Shown here: positions 15,645 through 24,717 of the stretch, one piece after another
How the letters are laid out: the number at the start of each line of letters is the position of its first letter
How positions within the stretch are numbered: the stretch's first letter is position 1
From: CAISIP01 sp965278985
GTDB lineage: Bacteria; Pseudomonadota; Gammaproteobacteria; Burkholderiales; Burkholderiaceae_C
Reading direction: 5' to 3'
Length of the DNA stretch: 64,000 bases
Assembly (NCBI GenBank): GCA_965278985.1
Contig: OZ257131.1
Span: 2,976,001-3,040,000 of the forward strand
Position numbers and translations under genes: made by a program
Notes under the pieces: generated by a model
Seen by the model: the letters and a program-made list of their open reading frames with translations, nothing else
Database searches by the model: none
What the model was told of the DNA's origin: nothing

Positions 15645-16727
15645 TCACTCGTTGGAGACGAGGGTCTCACCGCTCAGCTTTACCTTGCCGCCGACCTTGA
15701 AGCCCGGGTCCCCTTCGAAGCGCACGGTGCGTGTCGTGGCGTTGTCGAGCCTGACCACCACGTCGTAATACGTGCCGGCACGCACCTGCTTCTCGATCTC
15801 GCGGCCCGCGACGGCGCCACCCAGCGCGCCCACGACGGTCGCAGCCTTCTGGCCGGTGCCCTTGCCCACCTGGGAGCCCAGGGCCGCACCTGCGACACCA
15901 CCCGCGATCGCCCCGATGTAATTGGGCTTGCCTTTGACCTTGACCTGGTTCACGGCCTGCACCACGCCACAGACATCGCAGGCCATGGTGACCGGCGAGG
16001 TTGTTGCCGGCGCCACGGCCGCAGCGACGTTGACGGCGCCCGCCGCCAGCGGCTTCACCGCGCTGGTGGTCTTGGCCCCGACCAGCAGGCTCACGCTGAC
16101 CGGCGTCGCGTCGCTGAACTGGTCGCGCGTCTTGACGGTGTAACTGCCGACGTACTGCCCCGGCTTCTCTTCCGCCAGCGCGATCGATGTCTTGCCGCCA
16201 TCCAGCGACACGCTGGCCTTGCCACCGGCCGTGCCGTTGACGAGGAAACTCAACTCGTGGCCACCCGTGAGTGCGCCCGTGTTGCGGGTCTCGACACGCT
16301 GGATCTCCGGTGTGGGGGTGGCTGCCGCGACGGCAGCGGCTTGGGCTTGCGCAGTGAGCAAGGTCTGGCCCAGTGCCATCGTCGCCTGGCGATCACCCAC
16401 GCGCAAGGTCGCCTGGGCCCGGCTGTCGTAACGCACCTTGTCGCGGATGCTGATGGTGTAGGCACCTTCGTAGGTTCCAGACCGCGTCTCCGGCAAGCCG
16501 ATGGGAGTGGCCACGCCATCGAGCACCAGCGTCAGCGCGCCATGCGCGGTGCCCTGCACGCGGAAGACCAGTTCGGTGCCAGGATCGACGCGCTGGACCT
16601 GATCGACCGTGAAGCTGCGGATGGTGGGATTGGCGGACGCGGAGCCTGTCTGCGCGAAGCCGGCGCTGGACTGGACCAGGCCGAGACAGGCGAGAACGAC
16701 GCCCCAGCAATGTGATGAGCGATTCAT
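15645..16727 (-). CDS. Glycine zipper 2TM domain envelope protein
   Basis: A 360-residue exported protein. The signal peptide spans VVLACLGLVQSSAGFAQ. The middle has two repeated beta-rich modules, each with a Gly-Thr-Tyr or Gly-Gln-Tyr turn followed by TISIRD or TVKTRD (SGTYEGAYTISIRD, PGQYVGSYTVKTRD). Near the C-terminus, NYIGAIAGGVAGAALGSQVG is a glycine zipper as in SlyB/Rick17kDa-type outer membrane proteins, followed by a small beta domain. No lipobox cysteine is at the cleavage site. The ATG at 16727 is the first Met before the signal peptide. It diverges from the amino acid transporter operon. It is likely envelope-located; its role is unclear. Confidence 0.82.
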   Translation of the reverse strand: MNRSSHCWGVVLACLGLVQSSAGFAQTGSASANPTIRSFTVDQVQRVDPGTELVFRVQGTAHGALTLVLDGVATPIGLPETRSGTYEGAYTISIRDKVRYDSRAQATLRVGDRQATMALGQTLLTAQAQAAAVAAATPTPEIQRVETRNTGALTGGHELSFLVNGTAGGKASVSLDGGKTSIALAEEKPGQYVGSYTVKTRDQFSDATPVSVSLLVGAKTTSAVKPLAAGAVNVAAAVAPATTSPVTMACDVCGVVQAVNQVKVKGKPNYIGAIAGGVAGAALGSQVGKGTGQKAATVVGALGGAVAGREIEKQVRAGTYYDVVVRLDNATTRTVRFEGDPGFKVGGKVKLSGETLVSNE

Positions 16728-16914
16728 TTTGGTGCTAGTTGTGGTGCGTGGTACATCGTGCGGATTATGGTAGTGAGATCGGGCCCGGAGGACGTGAATT
16801 TCAGGGCAAACACTAGCCCCTTCGCGCGGAAATCCACGCCTAGAATGGACTTTCATTCCCCGTCGGGATGGATCCGCGGCACTATCCTCGCCGCGGGTCG
16901 AACAAGGAAACCCC

Positions 16915-17685
16915 ATGAAGAAACTCCTGCTCACGCTTGCACTGACCGCCGTCGCCACCTCCGGCGCATTCGCCCAGACCAAGGAACTCAAGGTGGCCAT
17001 CGACCCCACCTATGAGCCCTTCACCTACAAGACGCCGGACGGCAAGCCCACCGGCTTCGACGTGGACATCGCCAACGCCGTGTGCGAGCACATCAAGCGC
17101 AAATGCGTGTTCGTCGAACAGGTCTGGGACAGCATGATCCCCGGCCTGCAGGCCAAGAAGTACGACACCATCATCAGCTCCATGTCCATCACGGAAGACC
17201 GCCTGAAGGTCGTCGACTTCACGGACAAGTACTACAACACGCCCAGCAAGATCGTCGTCAAGAACGACATCAAGTTCGATGGCGTGGCCTCGCTCAAGGG
17301 CAAGAAGATCGGCGTGCTCAAGGGCAGCACGCAGGAGAAGTACGCCAACGGCGAACTCAAGAAGGTCGGTGTGGTCGTGACGCCCTACGAGGCGCAGGAC
17401 CAGGTCTACCTGGACATCAAGGCCGGCCGCCTGGACGGCACCGTGGCCGACGTGCTCGAAGTCACGGGCGGCTTCCTCAGCAAGCCCGAAGGCAAGGACT
17501 ACAAGCTGGTCGGTGAAGAGCTGTTCATTCCCAAGTATTTCGGTGGTGGTGCCGGCTTCGCGATCCGCAAGGGCGATGCAGCGCTGAAGACCGAACTCAA
17601 TGGCGCCATCAAGGCCATTCGCGCCGACGGCACCTACAAGAAGATCAACGACAAGTACTTCAAGATGGACGTCTACGGCAAGTGA
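16915..17685 (+). CDS. Polar amino acid ABC transporter substrate-binding protein (HisJ/ArgT type)
   Basis: A 256-residue periplasmic binding protein. The signal peptide is MKKLLLTLALTAVATSGAFA. The mature protein begins KELKVAIDPTYEPFTYKTPD, typical of the family-3 solute-binding proteins, and has the conserved GFDVDIA, WDSMIPGLQAKKYD and MSITEDR motifs. These match the lysine/arginine/ornithine or histidine binders. It is the first gene of an operon with two permeases, a hydrolase and an ATPase. An AAGGAAA ribosome site precedes the ATG, and a TAGAAT -10-like box is at 16841. Confidence 0.92.
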   Translation: MKKLLLTLALTAVATSGAFAQTKELKVAIDPTYEPFTYKTPDGKPTGFDVDIANAVCEHIKRKCVFVEQVWDSMIPGLQAKKYDTIISSMSITEDRLKVVDFTDKYYNTPSKIVVKNDIKFDGVASLKGKKIGVLKGSTQEKYANGELKKVGVVVTPYEAQDQVYLDIKAGRLDGTVADVLEVTGGFLSKPEGKDYKLVGEELFIPKYFGGGAGFAIRKGDAALKTELNGAIKAIRADGTYKKINDKYFKMDVYGK

Positions 17686-17732
17686 TTGCCGACACGGGCC
17701 TGCCGCGGGACCGATGACCGGACGCATCCGCC

Positions 17733-18419
17733 TTGAGTGACTACTACTGGTCGATCCTGCATGGCTCGCTGCTGACCATCGGCGTCTCTCTCGGCGCGCT
17801 GGCCGTGGCCGTGGTGCTGGGCCTGCTGGGCGCAGCCGCGAAGCTGTCGTCCAGCAAACCCCTGGTGCTGGGGGCCACGGTCTACAGCTCGGTCATCCGC
17901 GGCATTCCCGAGCTGGTGCTGATGCTGCTGGTGTTCTACGGCGGCAGCATCGGCATCAACGCCCTGATGGAGATGGCCGGCTCCGAGGCCTCACTCAACA
18001 TCGAGCCCTTCACCGCCGGCGTGCTGACGCTGGGCTTCATCTACGGCGCCTACATGACGGAGACGTTCCGTGGCGCCATCCTCAGCATTCCCCCTGGCCA
18101 GATGGAAGCGGCGATGGCCTATGGCATGGGGCCCGTGCAGGCCTTCGTGCGCATCACGCTGCCGCAGATGGTGCGGTATGCCCTGCCCGGCTTCACCAAC
18201 AACTGGCTGGTGCTCATCAAGGCCACCGCGCTGGTGAGCCTGATCGGCCTGCAGGAGATGACCTACCTCGCCAAGCAGGCCAGCGCCGCGACCCGTTCGC
18301 CCTTCGCCTTCTTCCTGTTTACGGGCGCGCTCTTCCTGCTCTACACCTGGGTCTCGCTGGAGGTGCTCAAGCGCGTCAACGCGCGGTACAGCCTGGGCAC
18401 CAAGAAAGTGTCGTTGTAG
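17733..18419 (+). CDS. Polar amino acid ABC transporter permease (HisQ type)
   Basis: A 228-residue inner-membrane permease with five or so membrane spans. It has the family segment SVIRGIPELVLMLLVFYGG and the EAA loop EAAMAYGMGPVQAFVRITLP, which contacts the ATPase. The start is a TTG at 17733: the same frame has a stop at 17715-17717, and no other start gives the conserved N-terminus. It ends with TAG directly followed by the ATG of the next permease, so the two are coupled. Confidence 0.9.
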   Translation: MSDYYWSILHGSLLTIGVSLGALAVAVVLGLLGAAAKLSSSKPLVLGATVYSSVIRGIPELVLMLLVFYGGSIGINALMEMAGSEASLNIEPFTAGVLTLGFIYGAYMTETFRGAILSIPPGQMEAAMAYGMGPVQAFVRITLPQMVRYALPGFTNNWLVLIKATALVSLIGLQEMTYLAKQASAATRSPFAFFLFTGALFLLYTWVSLEVLKRVNARYSLGTKKVSL

Positions 18420-19133
18420 ATGAACTGGGAAGTCGTCTTCCAGCCCGAGAGCCTCGCCATGTGGGGCGAGGGCATCGTCACCACGCTCAAGCTGCTGATC
18501 GCGTCGCTGGTGGTGGGCGGAGTGTTGGCGGTGGCCTTCGCGCTGGCGCTCACCAGTCCGTGGAAGTGGCTGCAGCGGCTCGTGGGCGCCTACACCTTCG
18601 TGGTGCGCGGCACCCCGCTGCTGTTGCAGGTTTACATGATCTACTACGGCCTGGGCCAGCTGGAGTGGATACAGGCGCGCTGGGACACCATGTGGCCCTG
18701 GACGCACTTCAAGGAACCCTTCTTCTGTGCGCTGCTGGCCTTCGCGCTCAACACCGCCGGCTACACCGCCGAGATGCTGGCCGGCGCGATCCGCGAGACC
18801 AGCGCGGGCGAGATCGAGGCGGCGCAGGCCTACGGCATGGGGCGCAACCAGCTGATGTGGCGCATCGTGCTGCCCAGCGCCATGCGGCGCACGTTGCCGG
18901 CCTACAGCAACGAGGTGGTCATGATGCTGCAGGCCACTAGCCTCGCCAGCGCCGTGCCCGCGATGCTCGACGTGACGGCCGCGGCCAGCCGGATCTACTC
19001 CGACTACTACGTGGCTTTCGAGCCCTACATCGCAGCGGCCTGCATCTACCTCATCTCCACCTTCTGCCTGATCGGCTTGTTCAAACTGGCCGAGCGCCGT
19101 TTCCTGGCGCACCTGGCGCCGCGCAAGCACTGA
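18420..19133 (+). CDS. Polar amino acid ABC transporter permease (HisM type)
   Basis: A 237-residue inner-membrane permease, the partner of the HisQ-type protein. It has VVRGTPLLLQVYMIYYGLGQ and the EAA loop EAAQAYGMGRNQLMWRIVLP. Its ATG is at the base immediately after the previous stop codon. The next gene begins 5 bases after its end. Confidence 0.9.
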   Translation: MNWEVVFQPESLAMWGEGIVTTLKLLIASLVVGGVLAVAFALALTSPWKWLQRLVGAYTFVVRGTPLLLQVYMIYYGLGQLEWIQARWDTMWPWTHFKEPFFCALLAFALNTAGYTAEMLAGAIRETSAGEIEAAQAYGMGRNQLMWRIVLPSAMRRTLPAYSNEVVMMLQATSLASAVPAMLDVTAAASRIYSDYYVAFEPYIAAACIYLISTFCLIGLFKLAERRFLAHLAPRKH

Positions 19134-19138
19134 CGCAC

Positions 19139-20278
19139 ATGCGACGCAACGACCACCCCTTGCCCGGCCAGAGCCTGGGCCATCACACCCAGGTCACCAG
19201 CCTGCACTTCGGCACGGCGGGCGCACGCCCCAAGGTCTACGTCCAGGCCAGCCTGCATGCGGAGGAAATCCCGGGCATGCTGACGGCGCACCACCTGCGC
19301 GGGCTGCTCGAAGCGTCCGAGGCCCGGGGCGCCATCACCGGCGAGGTCGTGCTGGTGCCGGCCGCCAACCCCATCGGCCTCGCGCAACGGCTGGACCACA
19401 AGTCCATGGGACGCTTCGAACTGGGTACCTCCGAGAACTTCAACCGCCACTATCCCGAACTGGCGGCAGCGGTGTGGCCCACCGTGCGCGATACGCTCGA
19501 CAGGGACGCCGCAGCCAACGTGGCACGCGTGCGCGCGGCCGTACAGCGCTACCTCGAAGGCTGGCAACCCACCACGCCCCTGCAAGGCCTGCGCAAGCAG
19601 CTGACCACGCTGGCGCATGACGCCGACTATGTGCTGGACCTGCATTGCGACTTCGAGGCCGTGATGCACCTCTACATCGAGGAGGCCTGCTGGCCCGCGC
19701 TGCAAACCCTCGCGCAACGCCTCGAAGCCAAGGCCGTGCTGCTGGCGAAGAACTCCGGCGGCGCCTCCTTCGACGAATGTTTCTCCGGCCTGTGGTGGCA
19801 GCTCGCCGAACGCATCGCCGCCGACCCCGAAATGGCGGGCCGTGACATTCCCCTGCCCCAGGCCTGCGCCAGCACCACCGTCGAACTGCGCGGCGAAGCC
19901 GATGTGGCACATCCGCTGGCGCAGGGCGATGCCGCCGCCATCCACGCCTGGCTGCAGGAGGTCGGCGTCATTGCCGGCGATCCCCCGCCAGCGCCCGCAG
20001 CGCCCTGCCAAGCCACCCCATTGGCCGGCGCACAAGTCATCCGCGCGCCACATGCCGGTGTGCTGGTCTATGCCGTGGCCGTGGGCAGCACGATGCGGAC
20101 GGGCGACAAGGTCGCCGATGTGATCGATCCCATCAGTGGCACCTGCACGGCGGTGCTGGCCGAGGTCGACGGCGTGTTGTACGCGCGCTTCGACGAGCGT
20201 TACGTCCTTGCCGGCGACAAGCTGGGCAACATCGCCGGCAGCACACCCTTTCGCACCGGCAACCTGCTCAGCGAATAA
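19139..20278 (+). CDS. Succinylglutamate desuccinylase/aspartoacylase (AstE/AspA) family zinc hydrolase
   Basis: A 379-residue M14-fold amidohydrolase. The first zinc motif is QASLHAEEIPG (HxxE); the second is VLDLHCDFE. The C-terminal HAGVLVYAVAVGSTMRTGDK is the beta-barrel typical of the family, and SENFNRHYPEL is a substrate-pocket segment. Family members remove acyl groups from N-acyl amino acids. It lies between transporter permease and ATPase genes, 5 bases after the HisM-type gene, so it is cotranscribed with the transporter. This suggests the transporter may import an N-acylated or arginine-derived compound; that is inference. Confidence 0.85.
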   Translation: MRRNDHPLPGQSLGHHTQVTSLHFGTAGARPKVYVQASLHAEEIPGMLTAHHLRGLLEASEARGAITGEVVLVPAANPIGLAQRLDHKSMGRFELGTSENFNRHYPELAAAVWPTVRDTLDRDAAANVARVRAAVQRYLEGWQPTTPLQGLRKQLTTLAHDADYVLDLHCDFEAVMHLYIEEACWPALQTLAQRLEAKAVLLAKNSGGASFDECFSGLWWQLAERIAADPEMAGRDIPLPQACASTTVELRGEADVAHPLAQGDAAAIHAWLQEVGVIAGDPPPAPAAPCQATPLAGAQVIRAPHAGVLVYAVAVGSTMRTGDKVADVIDPISGTCTAVLAEVDGVLYARFDERYVLAGDKLGNIAGSTPFRTGNLLSE

Positions 20279-20299
20279 GACCCCCTCTCCCCTTCACGC

Positions 20300-21082
<783 letters not shown>

Positions 21083-21103
21083 GGCTTCCCCGATGATGGG
21101 GCC

Positions 21104-21583
21104 ATGGACGGCCTCATCCCGCCGCAGCTGCTGCAATCCCTGGACGCGCTGAGCCATTGGGCACCGCTGGTCTGGCTGCGCACCGACGACTACGCCTTCC
21201 CCGCGCTGCAGACCGTGCACCTGGTCGGCCTGGGCCTGCTCTTCGGCACGGTCTGCGCCGTGGACCTGGGCATCCTGGGCCGCATGCAGGGGCTGGACCT
21301 GCGCACCCTCGCCCGCCGCCTGCTGCCCTGGACCTGGACCGGATTCGCACTGGCCTTGGCCAGCGGCCTGGCGATGTTCGCCACCATGGCCGGCGACCTG
21401 CTCACGAACAACGCCTTCCTCGTCAAGATGGGCGTGCTGCTGCTGGCAGCGCTCAATGCCGGCCTGCTGCACGCGCGCGGCCCGCTGGATGGCGCACAGG
21501 CCTGGACGCGTTGGCAGGCCCGTGCCTCGATGCTGCTGTGGACCGCGGCCATCACCAGCGGACGCTGGATCGCCTACGCCTGA
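21104..21583 (+). CDS. Small integral membrane protein (DUF6644-like)
   Basis: A 159-residue protein with four membrane segments, including TVHLVGLGLLFGTVCAVDLG and WTWTGFALALASGLAMFATM. A conserved-looking ALQTVHLVGLG may place a His in the membrane, as in small haem-binding membrane proteins, but no haem site can be proved. I recall this layout as DUF6644. It starts 21 bases after the ATPase gene, and the next gene (DUF6152-like) follows 50 bases later. Confidence 0.65.
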   Translation: MDGLIPPQLLQSLDALSHWAPLVWLRTDDYAFPALQTVHLVGLGLLFGTVCAVDLGILGRMQGLDLRTLARRLLPWTWTGFALALASGLAMFATMAGDLLTNNAFLVKMGVLLLAALNAGLLHARGPLDGAQAWTRWQARASMLLWTAAITSGRWIAYA

Positions 21584-21633
21584 TCATCCCTGTGCAAACC
21601 GTGCAACCCGTAGACCCTGGAGGAACCCCCACC

Positions 21634-22110
21634 ATGCAACGCCGCCTTCTCCTGCAATCCGCCTCCCTGCTCGCCGCCGGCACCGCGCTGCGGCCCGCCT
21701 TCGCCCACCATGGCTGGGCGAGCTTCGACGACAGCAAGCCGATCTACGTCGTGGGCCGTGCCAAGACCGTGCAATGGAAGAACCCGCACGCGGAGATCGT
21801 TGTCACCATGGCCGCCGATGCACAGCTGCCCGCCGGCCTGGCCCAGCAGGCCGTGCCGGCGCAGAGCAGCCCGGTGGACGGTGCCCGTGTGCTCGGTGCC
21901 ACCACCCTGCCCACGCGCCGCGGCGACTGGACGCTGGAGCTCGCGCCCATGGCCCGCATCAACGCCTGGAAGATCCCCGAGCCGAACGCGGGCGACACCG
22001 TCGCTGCCGTGGGCTACGCGCTCAAGGACAGCAAGGAGCCCGGCATGCTGCGCGTGGAATACCTCGTCGTCGCGGGCCAGTGGTACGGGCTGCGCTCCAG
22101 CCCGGCCTGA
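21634..22110 (+). CDS. DUF6152-like periplasmic protein
   Basis: A 158-residue exported protein. The N-terminus MQRRLLLQSASLLAAGTA has a twin Arg followed by a hydrophobic stretch, so a Tat-type signal is possible. The mature protein begins AHHGWASFDDSKPIYVVG and has VQWKNPHAEIVV, matching DUF6152 as I remember it. It follows the small membrane protein gene in the same direction and has GGAGGAA before its ATG. Its role is unknown; two adjacent His at the mature N-terminus could bind metal. Confidence 0.7.
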   Translation: MQRRLLLQSASLLAAGTALRPAFAHHGWASFDDSKPIYVVGRAKTVQWKNPHAEIVVTMAADAQLPAGLAQQAVPAQSSPVDGARVLGATTLPTRRGDWTLELAPMARINAWKIPEPNAGDTVAAVGYALKDSKEPGMLRVEYLVVAGQWYGLRSSPA

Positions 22111-22221
22111 TGGCCTTCGTGTGGATATCCATGGCGCAGCGGAACGAGGCCTGTCTCCATCCAGTGCACCCGTGGAACCGGCTTCGCCGGGCCACCGGGT
22201 GCGCCCCCAGTGGGGGGTATA

Positions 22222-22247
22222 GGACGGTTACACGCAGTGAACCGTCC
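22222..22247. terminator. Hairpin between converging DUF6152-like and DUF924 genes
   Basis: A perfect 8-base inverted repeat, GGACGGTT (22222-22229) and AACCGTCC (22240-22247), with a 10-base loop, between two converging genes. No T-run follows, so the terminator role is inferred. Confidence 0.42.
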
Positions 22248-22265
22248 GTAACGGGGGGCGTTCGT

Positions 22266-22853
22266 TCAGCCCGCGAAGCCGCCTTCGTCCAGGAACGCCT
22301 GCTCCTGCGGCCGGGTCATGCGGCCCAGCAGCGCGTTGCGGTGCGGGAAGCGCCCGAAGCGCACGATGATGTTGCGGTGGCCCTGGGAATGCTCCAACTG
22401 GGTCGCTCCCAGCGCGCGTTGCAGGGTCACGGAACGGTGCTGGTCCTTCAGGTCTTCGGAGTGTGCGAAGGGCATGTAGCAGAACAGCCGCAACGGCTCC
22501 TCCACCCGCTGGTCCTGCCCCGCTTCCACCATGCGCCGCGCGAAGTCGCGGGCCAGCGGGTCGGTGGCGTACATGTGGGCCGTGCCGCGAAAGGCGTTGC
22601 GCGGGAACTGGTCCAGCAGGATCAGCAGCGCCAGGCTGCCCTCCGGCGTCGCGGCCCAGGCGTCCAGCTCGCGGCGGGCCGCCGCCATGTGCAGCACCAG
22701 GAAACGCGTGTGGAAGTCCGCGTCGAAGGCCGGGTCCTTGCGGAACCAGCGCGCCGGCCCGGCCTCGCGCCAGAAGGCCACCACCGCAGCGGCGTCCGCG
22801 GGCATCGCGGTGGTGCCCGCCGGTTCAGACGGCGGATTGTTGGTTTGCTTCAT
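22266..22853 (-). CDS. DUF924 family protein
   Basis: A 195-residue soluble protein. It carries the family stretches VVAFWREAGPARWFRKDPAF, LALLILLDQFPRN and FCYMPFAHSEDL, followed by HRNIIVRFGRFPHRN near the end; the latter two are diagnostic for DUF924. The fold is helical, TPR-like; no enzyme activity is established. The start lies 29 bases inside the antiporter gene upstream, so the two are probably translated from one mRNA. Confidence 0.88.
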   Translation of the reverse strand: MKQTNNPPSEPAGTTAMPADAAAVVAFWREAGPARWFRKDPAFDADFHTRFLVLHMAAARRELDAWAATPEGSLALLILLDQFPRNAFRGTAHMYATDPLARDFARRMVEAGQDQRVEEPLRLFCYMPFAHSEDLKDQHRSVTLQRALGATQLEHSQGHRNIIVRFGRFPHRNALLGRMTRPQEQAFLDEGGFAG

Positions 22854-24618
22854 GCGCAGGCTCTTTCTTCACGATGTTGCCCACCACCAGCGCGCGGCCG
22901 GCGAAGATGCCACCGGCCATCTCCAGGTCGAAGCGCTCGGCGTCCAGCCGGCGCAGGTCGGCGATCACGGTCTCCGCCTCCTCGGCGCTGGCGCCGGTTG
23001 CCAGCACCGCCTCGCGGCCCAGCACCATCGCCGATTCGAAAGTCTCGCGCACCATGAAATCGGCGCCGCCCGTCTTGGCCAGTTCGATGGCATGCTCCCG
23101 GTCGAAAGCCCGGACCAGCACGCGGGCACGGGGGAATTCGGTCTTCGCGATCTCGGCGATGCGCACCGCCGCGGCTTTGTCGTTCAGGCACACCAGGATT
23201 GCGCAGGCCTTGTGGGCACCGGCGGCGTGCAGCACGTCTGCGCGGCCGCCGTCGCCGTAATAGACGCGGAAGCCGAAGTACGACTCCGCGTCGCGGATCA
23301 CCTGCGTGTCGTTGTCGATGATGGTGATGGAGGCGCCGCGTGCGATCACGCCCTGGCTGGCGATCTGGCCTACGCGGCCGAAACCGATCACCAGCACATT
23401 GGCCGTGCGTTCGCGCACGGCCTCGACCCCCTCCATGGACACGGCGGCGCGCTGCGCGTAGCGGCGGTGCACCAGCACCACCAGCGGCGTGAACGCCATC
23501 GACAGCACCACGATGGCGGTCATGTTGGCATTCACCGTGGGATCGATCACACGCGCCCCCAGCGCCGCGGCGAAGAGCACGAAGGCGAACTCGCCGCCCT
23601 GCGCCATCAGCACGGCGCGGTCCAGCGCATCGGTGTGCGAGCTTTTCGCCAGCCGCGCGACAACATAGATGCACAGCGCCTTGACCACCATCATCGCCAC
23701 CACGCCGGCGGCGATGAGCTGCCAGTTCTGCCCCACCACGGCCAGGTCCAGCGACATGCCCACGCCGAGGAAGAACAGCCCCAGCAGCAGGCCACGGAAG
23801 GGCTCCACGTCCGCCTCCAGCTGGTGGCGGAAGGTGGACTCGGACAGCAGCACACCGGCCAGGAAGGCGCCCATGGCCATCGACAGCCCGCCCAGCTGCA
23901 TCAGCAAAGCCGCGCCCAGCACCACCAGCAGCGCGGCGGCCGTCATGACCTCGCGCGCCTTGGCATTGGCCAGCACGCGGAACAGCGGATTGAGCAGCCA
24001 CACGCCCGCGGCCACCAGCGCGGCCACCGCGCCCAGGCCCAGGCCGACGGCGATCCAGCGCGACGGGGCTTCTGCCGCAGCCTGCGCATCGTGCGGCGCG
24101 ATGAAGGCCACGGTGGCCAGCAACGGCACGATCAGCAGGTCTTCGAACAACAGCACCGAGACGATCTTCTGGCCGCGCGGCGCGGCGATGTCGCCACGCT
24201 CGCCCAGCAGCTGCATGACGATGGCCGTGGAGGTGAGCACGAAGCCCATGGCGCTCACGAAGGACACCTCCCACGGGAAACCGAAGACCATGCCCACCAT
24301 CGTCAGCAACACGCCGCACACCAGGCACTGCAGGCTGCCCAGGCCGAAGATCTCGCGGCGCAGGCCCCACAGGTGCGAGGGCCGCATCTCCAGCCCGATC
24401 ACGAACAGGAACATCACCACGCCCAGTTCGGCCGTGTGCAGGATGGTCTGCGGATCGGTGAACAGCCCCATGCCGAAGGGCCCGATGGCCAGGCCCGCCG
24501 CCAGGTAACCCAGCACCGAGCCCAGCCCCAGCCGCTTGAACAGCGGCACCGCCACCACCGCCGCACCCAGGAGCGTGACGACCTTCACCAGCTCGCTTGC
24601 GCCACCTTCAACGGCCAT
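22825..24618 (-). CDS. KefB/KefC-type monovalent cation:proton antiporter (CPA2 family)
   Basis: A 597-residue protein with an N-terminal sodium/hydrogen-exchanger domain of about twelve membrane spans (for example LGVVMFLFVIGLEM and FEDLLIVPLLATV) and a C-terminal TrkA-N/RCK domain beginning VLVIGFGRVGQIASQGVIARG. Such proteins expel K+ in exchange for H+, often under electrophile stress. The RCK domain binds NAD(H) or glutathione adducts in E. coli relatives. The ATG at 24618 gives a normal N-terminus. It overlaps the DUF924 gene by 29 bases. Confidence 0.9.
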   Translation of the reverse strand: MAVEGGASELVKVVTLLGAAVVAVPLFKRLGLGSVLGYLAAGLAIGPFGMGLFTDPQTILHTAELGVVMFLFVIGLEMRPSHLWGLRREIFGLGSLQCLVCGVLLTMVGMVFGFPWEVSFVSAMGFVLTSTAIVMQLLGERGDIAAPRGQKIVSVLLFEDLLIVPLLATVAFIAPHDAQAAAEAPSRWIAVGLGLGAVAALVAAGVWLLNPLFRVLANAKAREVMTAAALLVVLGAALLMQLGGLSMAMGAFLAGVLLSESTFRHQLEADVEPFRGLLLGLFFLGVGMSLDLAVVGQNWQLIAAGVVAMMVVKALCIYVVARLAKSSHTDALDRAVLMAQGGEFAFVLFAAALGARVIDPTVNANMTAIVVLSMAFTPLVVLVHRRYAQRAAVSMEGVEAVRERTANVLVIGFGRVGQIASQGVIARGASITIIDNDTQVIRDAESYFGFRVYYGDGGRADVLHAAGAHKACAILVCLNDKAAAVRIAEIAKTEFPRARVLVRAFDREHAIELAKTGGADFMVRETFESAMVLGREAVLATGASAEEAETVIADLRRLDAERFDLEMAGGIFAGRALVVGNIVKKEPAHEANQQSAV

Positions 24619-24717
24619 GGAAACACTCGGCGCTCAGGATTGCGCAACGGCGCACAGGCAGGGAAATCACGGTGAAAAGGCCCTCGACACAAGTGGCCTG
24701 GAGCGTATCACGCGCTG

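Noticed and set aside
16856..16890. A fifth ECF-type promoter before the amino acid transporter operon (GATCCG at 16869)
   Set aside because: The bases 15 downstream are CGCGGG rather than CGTA, so the -10 box is missing.
22531..24675. A 714-codon plus-strand frame opposite the KefB-type gene
   Set aside because: The minus strand encodes an evident antiporter with an RCK domain; the plus-strand product is His/Gln/Arg-rich and looks like a shadow.
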